Below are positions 1 to 9,739 of a DNA stretch of 64,000 nucleotides, in pieces. The translations under genes and the position numbers were made by a program. Location: the NCBI GenBank assembly GCA_019614645.1, contig JABWDB010000015.1:1860001-1924000 (forward strand). Reading direction: 5' to 3'. The notes under the pieces are model-generated. The model searched no databases. It was not told the DNA's origin and was given only the letters and a program-made list of their open reading frames with translations. How positions within the stretch are numbered: position 1 is the stretch's first letter; each line of letters opens with the position of its first letter. This DNA comes from Stratiolaelaps scimitus (taxonomy: Eukaryota > Arthropoda > Arachnida > Mesostigmata > Laelapidae).

Positions 1-1469
1 TGTTCCCAGATTCGTTCCCTTGATGTACTTCTCTCGTTCACTGCCCACAAAATTCGTGTTGTGGCGGTGGAGAATGCTTTCTGACCACTACGCCGTACAA
101 GCTGCGGGATAAGCGCATATATAGTGAATAATTGCTTACTATCATGGCTAGTGTTATTTTCATTAAATACGGATGTGTCATACACTGCTCGCCACTGGGG
201 CCACTTAATTTGTGCCGATGATGATTTGGGAAGGTTGCATAAAGAATACCTCAACACAGTAAACGCATTTAGACCTTCTTCAAATTTGCATCTTTTGTTA
301 AATCGACACTGTATGAACTTAGTAGGCTTAACAGGTAAACATGGGTCGGTGATGTAGGATATCAGGTCTGTGTTGTATAACAGGGATATCCAGAAGATCA
401 GAAGGAGAGCTGCACAAGCAAGAATCGCTCCAGACACTCGGCGAACCATGAAGTCAAGGGAACCGACTCCAAGGAACGACCACGTTGTATCCCAGATCAA
501 TTTCACCCAGCTTACTCGCTCCCATACGGTCAGGGCGCCGAGAATTACAATCGCAGTCAGAACGAATACCAACCACACGTCACTGGTGAAAGGCTTGGCA
601 AGCGCCGGTAAACCCGGTTGTCCAATTTCCATTAGAGAAGAACATACAAATCTGTCCTCTGAAACTATCGAGCGTTGCATAATTATGTGACGAGCATACG
701 ACTTGTCTTGGAGCATGCTGTCAGAAAAACCTTTTACCAGAAATTGCGCTGTAAAATAGGAAAAGTTGCATCTAAAATCTACAACAAAATGAAAGTTGTT
801 TGAGAACAAAAGACCACTTATTGGCCTAACGTTAGCTAGCGAACAGTCCCTTACTGGACCACAATTGTCACTATCTTTGGGGAAATATGTTTGCCATGTC
901 AATATGTTATCAAAGCTTTGCCAACAGCAGTACTTATATTTGTATAGTCCATTAGTCGTCAATCGTAGCGTTGGGATCCCCACGGACCTCAGGATTATGC
1001 TTGAGATCTCTGGTATAATAATTGCAAGTGTCTTTAAACGTATGTAATGGCCAATGTCAGTTTCTCGATTATGCAGGTCACCAATGCGGGTGGCAACGAT
1101 AATGACGAAGTGTGGGATCGCTATTACCTCAAGTAAATCAGGTAATGTGTTACCGTATATAAATCGGCGACCTGTAGTTTTCGCCTGGCACGGTTCCTTA
1201 GGACATATTTGGCTGTTATCAGGCAGAAGAAGTGCAGCATTTGGATGAAAAGTTTGGCCCGGCTTGCGTAGAAAGCCCCCGACGTCAATGATCACCAGCC
1301 TATTCAGGGGAACTCCTCTCAACTGAGCGTATCGTTCAGCGAGCTCAATAACCTCTTGTGACGATGGCGGTACTAGTCCTCTGGATGTCACTATGCCATA
1401 ATGATCAGTCGACCGATCAGAGTTCGCGGGCACTCCGGCTATTAGAATGCAGGCAATTAGCAAAATCAT
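1..1469 (-). CDS. Divergent ionotropic receptor (IR/iGluR-like), partial at window edge
   Basis: The frame opens at an ATG whose first base is position 1469 and runs 489 codons without a stop to base 1, so the C-terminus lies outside the window. Seen: a signal peptide (residues 1-17, MILLIACILIAGVPANS); a long extracellular part (about 18-292) with several Cys and little similarity I can name; PFTSDVW at 293-299 leading into hydrophobic M1 (about 298-316); a re-entrant pore-like stretch (about 325-340, with WDTTWSFLGVGS); then RRVSGAIL at 343-350 and M3 (about 345-366). M3 ends LYNTDLISYIT (364-374), which lines up position by position with the iGluR signature SYTANLAAFLT. Family knowledge: IRs are ligand-gated cation channels of chemosensory dendrites in protostomes, usually 500-700 aa, so M4 should follow beyond base 1. 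The ORF has no intron here. The pore and M3 signature are divergent, arguing for a lineage-specific receptor rather than IR25a or IR8a. The ligand is unknown. Confidence 0.85.
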   Translation of the reverse strand, partial: MILLIACILIAGVPANSDRSTDHYGIVTSRGLVPPSSQEVIELAERYAQLRGVPLNRLVIIDVGGFLRKPGQTFHPNAALLLPDNSQICPKEPCQAKTTGRRFIYGNTLPDLLEVIAIPHFVIIVATRIGDLHNRETDIGHYIRLKTLAIIIPEISSIILRSVGIPTLRLTTNGLYKYKYCCWQSFDNILTWQTYFPKDSDNCGPVRDCSLANVRPISGLLFSNNFHFVVDFRCNFSYFTAQFLVKGFSDSMLQDKSYARHIIMQRSIVSEDRFVCSSLMEIGQPGLPALAKPFTSDVWLVFVLTAIVILGALTVWERVSWVKLIWDTTWSFLGVGSLDFMVRRVSGAILACAALLLIFWISLLYNTDLISYITDPCLPVKPTKFIQCRFNKRCKFEEGLNAFTVLRYSLCNLPKSSSAQIKWPQWRAVYDTSVFNENNTSHDSKQLFTIYALIPQLVRRSGQKAFSTATTRILWAVNERSTSRERIWE

Positions 1470-1942
1470 GTTCGTTAATATTTGTTAGGTAGAAAGGCCA
1501 CGCACGAAACAAAGACTGCGAAATGTGATATTTAAAAAGATATTTAGATAGATGCGGCTCGCAAGTTGGACTCGGATGTTCTGGGACCTCGACAGATACT
1601 CGTCAGATGTGGGGCCACCACAAAGGCGAAATATCCTCGCTGATGAGCTCAGTATAATCTATAGGGAGTTATTTGCAGACACATGTGCGATGCTTTTTCT
1701 AGACAAATGTACCTGTGCCCAGATGTACCAATGTGATTTTACGTACAAACAGGCGGCTCCCTCGTCAACACAGTGCCGATCAAGTTCAATATTGTCGCGT
1801 CCGGTGGCGTGGTGCATTCGAGTGCGCCTTGCAGCACGAAGGAGAGACTTAGGTGCACGGCTTCGATCCCGACTGTTGGACAATCGGAATTAGGGGCCTG
1901 TCTTACGAGGCAATGCAAAAGTAGTACCGTAGGCCTTAAATA

Positions 1943-2350
1943 TTAGCTGAGTGTTGATCTGAAAACACCGTAAATCCAATCGCACTTCGCCGAGTCAATA
2001 CTGCCGAAGAACACTGAAGCAAATGCAACACCAAAGAACGCTGGGGATATTTCTATCAGGTAATATGCAAAACTCTCTCTGCTCTGGCTGTGATTGTCCA
2101 GAAGTTTCCAGGCACTTCTTTAGCTGATAGATGATAGCGATGGCAGTCGTTATATTTCGATCAACTGATGTTGGATATATTCGTAGACTCGTTTGCAGCA
2201 CCGGAGTCTGGAAGCGAAGGTAAAATGGACATTTGAGATGGAAAATCGAACAATGTCAGACCTTCGAGTGAGCTCGTTTGTATCTTCGGAAGAGTCGAGT
2301 AGAACTTATCCATTAGAAAAGGCCTTGGAAGTCATTAATGTGTTCTCCTG
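1943..2350 (-). pseudogene. Broken IR-like C-terminus upstream of the receptor gene
   Basis: Minus-strand pieces in different frames read like the end of a receptor of the same kind. A 58-codon frame (2119 down to the stop at 1943) contains ESFAYYLIEISPAFFGV followed by a hydrophobic helix (AFASVFFGSI), the layout expected around IR M4, and then a short tail. Just upstream, another frame (about 2230-2120) contains CPFYLRFQTPVLQ and RIYPTSVDRNITTAIAII, and a third (about 2320-2230) contains DKFYSTLPKIQTSSLEGLTL. Stops and frame changes separate them. Its position and strand (ending about 470 bp before the intact gene starts) fit a decayed tandem duplicate. The family assignment is an inference from hydrophobicity and context. 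No M1, pore or M3 equivalent could be recognised at 2350-3000. Confidence 0.4.
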
Positions 2351-3205
2351 CTGGAAAGTTCGATAACGATATGACAAAGTAACAGTTCCCGGCAACAAGC
2401 GTCCCTGGATTCCAATACATTAGTGGCGTTATGGAAGACGTCATCCAAACACCTTACAGATGTTGCCCATTTAAAAAGGTGAAACGTCGTCCAGCTTGAG
2501 AGATGGCCAATACAGCGCTATCACGGTGATATAAGGACACTCAAAGACGAACGCGGTGAATCCTGCTAAGTCCAGCCAGGAGATCCATACGGATCTTTAT
2601 GTGGATGAAGCTACTCACTCAGACCGACCCCTCGGCGGAAGCCCTCCTGTTGTCGCAGGAGGAACAGCATTCAGGATGTGCGTGTCATGTTCTGAGCCAT
2701 GAAATCGCCGAGATACACGTATTTTGCGATGTCAGCCACTTTTGCCATATCTAGCCGCCAACATTAATCGACCATAGGGGATAGCTTGCATGGTAAGGTG
2801 AATGTTGCGCTTCTGGGGACAAATGTCAAACGGGTGCCGGTGAAGTGGTTCACATCTCGACCATCGCTACACGTGCTAGAAACTAGGGTTCAGGGTCCAG
2901 TCTTACATTCGGCCAGGTTGCCGCCGCTATAGCGGTTCGTTCACGCTGCAATATGGGAATAATGGGGTGAGTACTCTTCACCTTGATATCTATTTCGGGC
3001 GCGTGGAGCACGTGAACACCGACATGGTGTTCAATTGTGAAACTGGGTCGAAATTATGAAACTGGGTTTGAAACTATCAAACTTGGGTTATTGCGTAACG
3101 TTCGCAATACCCCATACAATCTCTATATATTATATTCACTCCCACTATGGAAGGCATGTATGATGTACCAGTCGTGAGCAGTTTAGTGACCTCACAGTGT
3201 TTGTT
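2351..3205. other. Unassigned sequence upstream of the IR relic
   Basis: No open frame of useful length and no recognisable element. If the IR relic once extended upstream, its M1-M3 part should lie here on the minus strand, but the frames are full of stops. Confidence 0.5.
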
Positions 3206-3207
3206 TC

Positions 3208-3229
3208 TCTCTCTCCCTATATATATTAA
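3208..3229. repeat. Compound (CT)n-(TA)n microsatellite
   Basis: Short run of CT dinucleotides followed directly by TA dinucleotides. Confidence 0.8.
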
Positions 3230-3299
3230 GCTTTGCATTTATTTAACTTCCCCGCGAAAGGCGTGGAACCACTTAGTCAGTATGTCTTCAGAGTCCTCC

Positions 3300-3980
3300 A
3301 GGGGGAGATGCCTTTAGTTAAGCTAGATCCCCTACAACTTGTCCAATGCCCGAAGAAGCCTCTCCCGGTCGGCGTTCTAGGTCGTGCCGTATTATCTTTT
3401 CCAATTCCTCCTTTCTTCGCATCATTCCAAGAAACGCGCACCGTTAGACCATCCGTCCGCTCTCGCGAGCATGGCGTCGACCACCTGCTTGACAGTGCTC
3501 CATCGGCGATCGCCCTGCAGGTCTCCTCGTGTTTCCTGTAGCCTGCTTCACGTGAATAGTGTACGTGTCACGTCGTCCGTCTGTCCTGAGGGATACGCGA
3601 CGTAGGTATCCACTTCCGTCTTGACGATTTTGACTATATATGTTTGGAACTGGCCGTGGCCTGGCAGTGTCTGTGTGATATGGTAGGTGAGTTCCGGCTG
3701 TGGTCGCTCCATGTCTTGAGGTCCGGTATGAGACTCCTCGTCCAATTCGCGGTGGTGTAGGCTGCACCCGGCGTTTTCCATTCGTCCTGTCATTTCCTGA
3801 ACGTTGCGTTCCTCGCCATGTGATGTTCTGGGTCCTCGTGCCGGTACTCAACCTCGTATTTGCAGAAGGGATGTCGCCGAAACGCCGCGTAGCTAACAAA
3901 GCCCGATCTGGTGTTGTCACGGATGTAGCTGGTTGATATGGTGTTCCAGCATAGGTTTACGTGACGACTAGACAACAGAG
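3300..3980 (-). mobile_element. Degenerate LINE (non-LTR) ORF2 C-terminus
   Basis: Two overlapping minus-strand frames (3975-3790 and 3793-3548), joined by a frame change near 3790, read like the end of a non-LTR retrotransposon polyprotein. The diagnostic piece is ELTYHITQTLPGHGQFQTYI, followed by TDDVTRTLF. In I/R1/LOA-type LINEs the region after the reverse transcriptase has T.xLTGHGxFxxYL, then a Cys-rich knuckle, then TaeHTLFxCP. Here the knuckle cysteines are replaced, and after another frame change the sequence continues into a charged tail containing MMRRKEELEK near 3400. The fragment has no reverse-transcriptase core. It is a dead 5'-truncated copy; the clade assignment is approximate. 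Confidence 0.55.
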
Positions 3981-4239
3981 TTGGTCAATCACCATGTCTA
4001 AACGATCTAAAAACCTCTTAGAACAAACTGCCGTCTGTGTCAATAACCCGGTTGTCCTGTGCCAGCAATCGCCAAACAGGAGGGCAGCAAGCTGTCAGCA
4101 ATAGAAGTATTGTTAAGCGACGATTTAATTGTTTCTATTCTTTCGAACGCTCAGCATGTAAGACAATAGGAAGGATGATCGACAGTAAGATCATTACACT
4201 CGCTCGGCTCCATCTCTAGCCTTAAGACGCCGGAGACCG

Positions 4240-4325
4240 CCCGTTCGAGTCCCGGGACCTGGTGACATATTGACAACGTGAGCGTTGCAGAAACTGCAGT
4301 TCCCTTAATAAAGCAAAACTTTTTA
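4240..4325 (+). repeat. tRNA-derived SINE fragment with conserved 3' tail
   Basis: A B-box-like CCGTTCGAGTCCCGG (4240-4254) is followed by GAGCGTTGCAGAAACTGCAG and the tail TTCCCTTAATAAAGC. The T-arm does not pair properly, so it is not a functional tRNA. The tail matches copies at 24.4, 36.4, 39.6, 42.4, 43.4, 55.4 and 60.0 kb. Confidence 0.55.
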
Positions 4326-6015
4326 TTGAATTATTATATTTCCTCAATCGAAGCAATCATCACGAACGAACGGATGATTGACACCAGCTCTGGTGCTGAC
4401 CACTATGCCCCTATGACTAGAAGCGGTTGCAGTTCGGGCCGTGTTGTACCTTCTGCCTGCGGTGAATCTGAGCTGGACCAGACTGAGATCCACGCGTCCC
4501 TCGCCGCAATACAGTGTTGCAGTGTTCTCATTTGTCTAATTCGAGCTAGAAAACCGAACGGTGCGCAACAGTAACCTTGGTGGATAGTGCCGGTTCTCCG
4601 CCGCATTGTCATTCGATGAATTTCAATCCCTCTGGAATTCGGCCATACCGTTTCGTTCAATGGGAACGCCTACCGCCTTCTCCGGCTGAGGCTGCCGCCG
4701 CCGCAGCCGTTCGGCCCGCTATGATAGCTGTCAATAGCTGTCACCCAATGCATTGTCGTCGTTGAATTCGCGAATACTGGCGAGCTCAATAGAGAGGCAA
4801 AGCTTAGCTATAGCATTTACCAACGTGTAGAAGGATTTATATCGCGGAATTATTCCCCCTGGGACAGCCACCGCCGGCTTCATTAGTGTCAGGCAGAAGT
4901 TTTACCGTCGAGCCATGCCCCTCGATCGCCACCCGCCTTCATCGTCCCTTGACCGTACACACGAAAGCGCTATATCGTATGCAATGCTGTGGTATAGCAC
5001 CGGCGGTGTAGTACTGGATATGAGTACCGATACCAGAGGGGAGAGCCGCCCAGGGCCGCCGTGTCTACGCGAACGTGTTCTGGGACCTGGCAAAAGCTTT
5101 GAATAGCGCGTCTGGGCCGCTGCGCCGGTCGAAAGGCTATTCTGCTTGAAGCATGGAAACGCCAAGCGCCCACCTACCCACCTTGATACATACGTTCTCA
5201 GCGCAGGCGAACTAATGGCCATATTCATGGTGGTTAGTTTGCCCGTCACTACTGCGCATCGTACGAGCACACGGTGGCGTTGAGCACACGATCTACAAAG
5301 AGTAAAAAAAATGCTAGCATATCTGGAATAGAATCAGAGAGAGTCAGCTTCCCTTCGGCCTCAGTCGACAAAGAAACAATTTTTTGTATAGGGAACCCGA
5401 ATAACGTCGCCTAAATGTATAAAATACGTATGCAATGGGCAGTTTATTACGTGACTTCATTCGTCACTACGTGAACATGAATGGGCACCTTCAGAGTCGA
5501 CTGTTAAAGTTCTATGACGGGAATAGTGGCTCATATGCGGATAGTACACCATCCTCTGGACCCTTTCTCTGTTCGCGATCGGATATGTACTTTGCATTGA
5601 AAGTAGGTGACAAGTATTCACGGACAGGGAGAGAAAAATAATTAGCCGATATGTGCATAATAGCCATAGGAATCTTAATTGGGAGCGGGACCGGTTTAGT
5701 GTAGAGATTTCGGGGAATTAGTCAATATTTGTTTAGCTGCTATCTGCACTAATGTGACGCTGGGCAATTTTAGCAAATCAAGATATTTGGTAGGAGCAAG
5801 GAATCATTCAGTTAAAGTAAATATCACTGACATTGGTGTCGGGCTATAAGATGAAACATGTGAACCTATATATTTACATATTAGAATAATAATAATAATT
5901 ATCATTATTGTTATACTGTTCTAAATAGAATCAAATAGTTAATAATATATTCGAATTGCTCCAATTTTCATCATTAAATCGTTATCAGGCGCAAATCCCT
6001 CATCGACATGTATGT
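4326..6015. other. Intergenic, no supported gene
   Basis: Contains a GC-richer block (4580-5270) with overlapping short ORFs on both strands and no recognisable domain, then AT-rich sequence with a short AAT-type run at 5887-5900. I see no gene. Confidence 0.5.
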
Positions 6016-6016
6016 A

Positions 6017-6020
<4 letters not shown>

Positions 6021-6052
<32 letters not shown>
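6021..6052. repeat. (TA)n microsatellite
   Basis: About 16 uninterrupted TA units. Confidence 0.95.
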
Positions 6053-6056
<4 letters not shown>

Positions 6057-6510
6057 TCTGCTCTTGGGTATTCCACTAAGCCGTGTCTTGAACCTAATCA
6101 CCTGATACCCTCAAATGAATTGTATTCTGGCTCAGCGCTGCACAACTGTAATTCATAGTAGACATGTTCCCCAAAAAACACTGTTCGTGTCGCAAATGAA
6201 TAAGAACGACGAAGCGTGCGCTATTTTCCTATAATAATTGTTCTCAAAATGAACTTTACGCCAGAAAACACCCACCCAATCGCTCTTAGCACGTGTTGTC
6301 ATTGAACACAATTATTTTTTTGTTATATTTAACCCAAATCCCGCTCTAATGGACAGTGAAATCATACTGAATTATGCTAGTACGCGTGGGGGCGTAGACC
6401 AACTCAGGTATATTCAGTGTTTTCGCGCATTATGATAGCTATAATGGTAGCTATTAATATATAGAATATATATTTGACCTCCCTAGCACGACCGCATTTA
6501 CATCGTTGGA

Positions 6511-6565
6511 AAGTTTCAAAGTTTCAAAAATCAGGTTTATTTTCGGAACTGCAATATAATACGCT
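6511..6565 (-). repeat. SINE-type 3' tail (subfamily with AAAATAAAC)
   Basis: Read on the minus strand it gives TATTATATTGCAGTTCCGAA, then AATAAAC and TGATTTTTGAAACTTT. The same string recurs almost exactly on the plus strand at 24781-24832, so it is a dispersed repeat end rather than a unique polyadenylation site. Confidence 0.6.
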
Positions 6566-6569
6566 TTAG

Positions 6570-8815
6570 TTCTCGATAAAATAAAAATAAATAAAAGAGA
6601 TAAAAATAAAATAAAAGGGGGGTGTTTTTTGCACCTCAGCTCACACTGACACCGCATCGAAGAGAACGAAGCCTAGGAGGCGGACGGCGTGTGCCTATGC
6701 AGTAGTAACGCCTTTGTCTGTTGAACTTGGCCGATATCTTCGGACCAACCTTGCGGCTCCTAGACATTTCAGTGTCACTTCATTGTAGTAGACCATAGAG
6801 TAGACCATTCAGATTCCATAGTATCCGACAAGTTACGCGTCCCCGAAATTCCCTTCAACCAAGGCATTTGCTGCCTTAGCGGATTTGGTTGCGTTGTTAG
6901 ATGCATTTGGAATGGTATGACCTTCTCCAGTATGCTAGATTAGCACCAATGCGAATGACCTTAAGCGTGCTAAGCGTGCACATCAACATGACCTAACGGT
7001 GAAGGGAAGCGTACTCCGAGAAGGTGATTAACTAGTCTTCCGTTTGGTTGAACTATCGACCGTACGGACTTCTTCCAGAAACACCTAATTCCTCCTTTTA
7101 TACTATCCTCGGGCTGGGCAATAATCATTAGCCTCTGCTATTTCGTGAATAGAGGGACTTTCCGCCCGTACTTCGGGCAGCCAGCGTCAATCGCTTATTG
7201 CGAAGGCACATTGATATAAAGGGTTGCCATAAAACGTAACCTCTGAAGTCGAACTCAAGAATATCACCGGAGCTACCTAAATCAAGCTCAATATTTATAC
7301 ATCTATTTATATTATGAGTAGATCATATGATAGCTTATGCACGAGCTTCGCGCATCAATTATCATTGTATACGGAATCGGTCCCGACAACTTTGTACATC
7401 CTCGGCGAACTCATCATTAGAATGTCCTCACCCTCGTTCCTTGAACCAAGCGAGCTCATGAACATCGAAAACGACAGGGTAGCGCATAGAGCTAAGAAGT
7501 CGCTAGCTCCGCCCGACAGCCCCGAGTCATTACTGCCACTCGCGCTTGGTTTTGCTTATTGGAACTGGAGTCCACAGAGTTCGCAGTGGTCTTACGCCTT
7601 ATAGGGCACAACATGGAAGCATCCGCAACTTGTTTATTTCAAGCAGTCGAGGAGCGAACTCGAAGGGAGCCGCTGGTAAAAAAAGCATCTGGAATGCTGC
7701 GAGCTGCACTTGTCGGCTCAAGAACCGACGGAGTGTCGGACGTCCTGCCCCTCTCACCGAGGTGTCGAGCTGGCCCGCGACGCAGACCGTCACAGACTTC
7801 TGACTGGACGTCGGTAGGCAACAAACTTCCTAGAGAAAGATTCGTTCCCCCGACCCCCGCCTCTGTTGCTGTTGCTCAGGAGCAACCGTCAGACAGGCGA
7901 GCCAGCCTCCCGGCCGCAAAGAGGTTTTGGCTGGACGGGATCGAATTCCTCACGGTCCACGGTGCAGAGAGTTAGCGGTGGAGGGATGGACCATAGGGGA
8001 GGGGGGATGGCAGGACAGCGACATTCTCAATGGCGGTACTTTCACAATAGGGTAGAAGTTGCATCGGTAGAACCCATGGTACTGGTGGCCAGGAGTTGCT
8101 GGCTGCCAGGAGCAATCACCGGCGATATGTCCTGTCCAGATTCGCCTGAACCTGACTCCGAAGTGGCGACACCACTATGGTAGGCGAGAAGAACGCTATT
8201 ACTTGAAAGGAGTGAGAATTCCTTTCTCTGCGCGAACGATGCGAACGCGGATACCAGTGCATGAGTAGATCTCGACCGGAGCGGGTTCCGCAGCAACATA
8301 AAAACGTATAAAAATGTTAGTGAACTGGTGGTGCTGGTCGCGGCTGTTGAAACTACCAGCTTCGAGCGACAAGAGATTCCACCGCCGCTCGGAGAGCTCG
8401 AATTGCCTCGGCCCGCTACGGCGACACAGGCAGTGTGCAGTGATAACGACAGACATCTTACTGATTTACGATTCGCAACGATGAGATGAGACAATGCGCT
8501 TTACGGTGCCTGTCGAGCAGTGGGAGAGCAACGCAGGAACCTCGTATAGGAGAATATTACGTTTGCGGCGTTCTCTGGCCGGTGGCCTCTATTTCCTCAT
8601 ACGGGCAAACATTGTTTACATTCTACGTATTCGGCCAATTTGTTCCGTATACTCCTATAAATGTGGAGAGCTTCTCGCTTCAAGGAAGTGTGTTTACATC
8701 TCTGCTGAACTCGAAGCGAGTGATGCAAAGGATTCGAAAAGCTTCCGGATCCGAAATTTGGAAAAAAGAACCGAAAGATTCAGAGATATTCATAGAATGG
8801 TTGTGGTTAGCTAGG
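6570..8815. other. Intergenic; GC-rich block at 7440-8480
   Basis: The first kilobase is unremarkable. The GC-rich half has overlapping ORFs on both strands (plus 7559-7975, minus 8042-8494), none with a motif, signal peptide or convincing splice sites. It could contain 5' exon or promoter sequence, but nothing supports a call. Confidence 0.4.
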
Positions 8816-8817
8816 GC

Positions 8818-8918
8818 AAAAATGTCAAGTCGCATTAAATCTGATCATCATCATCATCAGATTAAATCTGATCATTATCAGATGTAAAAATGTCAAGTCG
8901 CATTAAATCTGATCATCA
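8818..8918. repeat. 68-bp period tandem duplication
   Basis: A 33-base string beginning AAAAATGTCAAGTCGCATTA occurs at 8818 and again at 8886. The sequence between contains (ATC)n units and inverted ATCTGAT/ATCAGAT pairs. Confidence 0.85.
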
Positions 8919-8924
8919 CGATGA

Positions 8925-9680
8925 TACATCGCCATTTTTTAGTTGTCCTGTTACGTTTCTTGAATACGGGCCGTAGGGTTGTGTACAGTTGTGTTTGCAC
9001 CTTTTAACGCAAATTGCCCCTAAGAATAGAGTAGCTATTTCACATTAACTAGTCAGAATCATCATTTAATTCTATACGTATATGACGAATACATGGCATC
9101 GCAACATATAACATAGGTGTTCTATCTCATTTGTGCATGTATGGCTGGGGCGTGTTTGTGAGTTGACAGCAGAAACAGAGCTTGCCCACTTCGATTATTG
9201 ATTTAATTACAAAATTCATATACGAGCTTCAACTTCGCATGTGACCAATGTAGTTCACTGACTGTATGCTGCCTCGTCGTGTTGTAGACCGTTCATCCAA
9301 TTCACAGTTAGTGAGAGCGCCTGCGCTTGGCTCTAGGATGCTCTCGGCGGTCGAGCTGGTGGTGTCAGCGCCGGTAGAATTCGTCGCAATCCAGACGCAG
9401 GGAGCGCTAAGCAAACGAGCTATCCACAGCAGAAGCAATATAAAGATCCCTGGACTTGTGCAATGGCCAACCACGTCGTTATGAACGGCATCCGCCGACT
9501 CCTTCGTGTTGCTAGATTGCTACTATGGCTATCTATGCGCCGAATCGACCCCTACATAATGGCATATTTCGAGAATATATCCGATTGGTACCCGCGCGCT
9601 ATTGTTCTACACAAACGTTCTAGAAATAGTATCAACCTAGAATGACCTGTTAGCTCGTTCTATTATGCACTTTTTTTTTT
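8925..9680. other. Intergenic, nothing recognised
   Basis: A minus-strand frame at 9229-9474 has a hydrophobic segment (IFILLLLWIARLLSA) but no ATG start and no acceptor, so it is not called. Confidence 0.4.
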
Positions 9681-9681
9681 T

Positions 9682-9735
9682 AAAGGGGGTGTGTTGGCAT
9701 GCTAATGCATGCCAACACCATGACCGCCCCCCCTT
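9682..9735. other. Perfect 12-bp hairpin inside a G-run/C-run stem
   Basis: GTGTTGGCATGC (9691-9702) pairs perfectly with GCATGCCAACAC (9707-9718) around a TAAT loop. An outer AAAGGGGG (9682-9689) can pair with CCCCCTT (9729-9735). A run of ten or more T precedes it. The role is unknown. Confidence 0.8.
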
Positions 9736-9739
9736 ATGG

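Noticed and set aside
9229..9474. Minus-strand frame with a signal-peptide-like stretch
   Set aside because: It has no ATG; the frame begins after a stop with no splice acceptor, so the helix would be internal.
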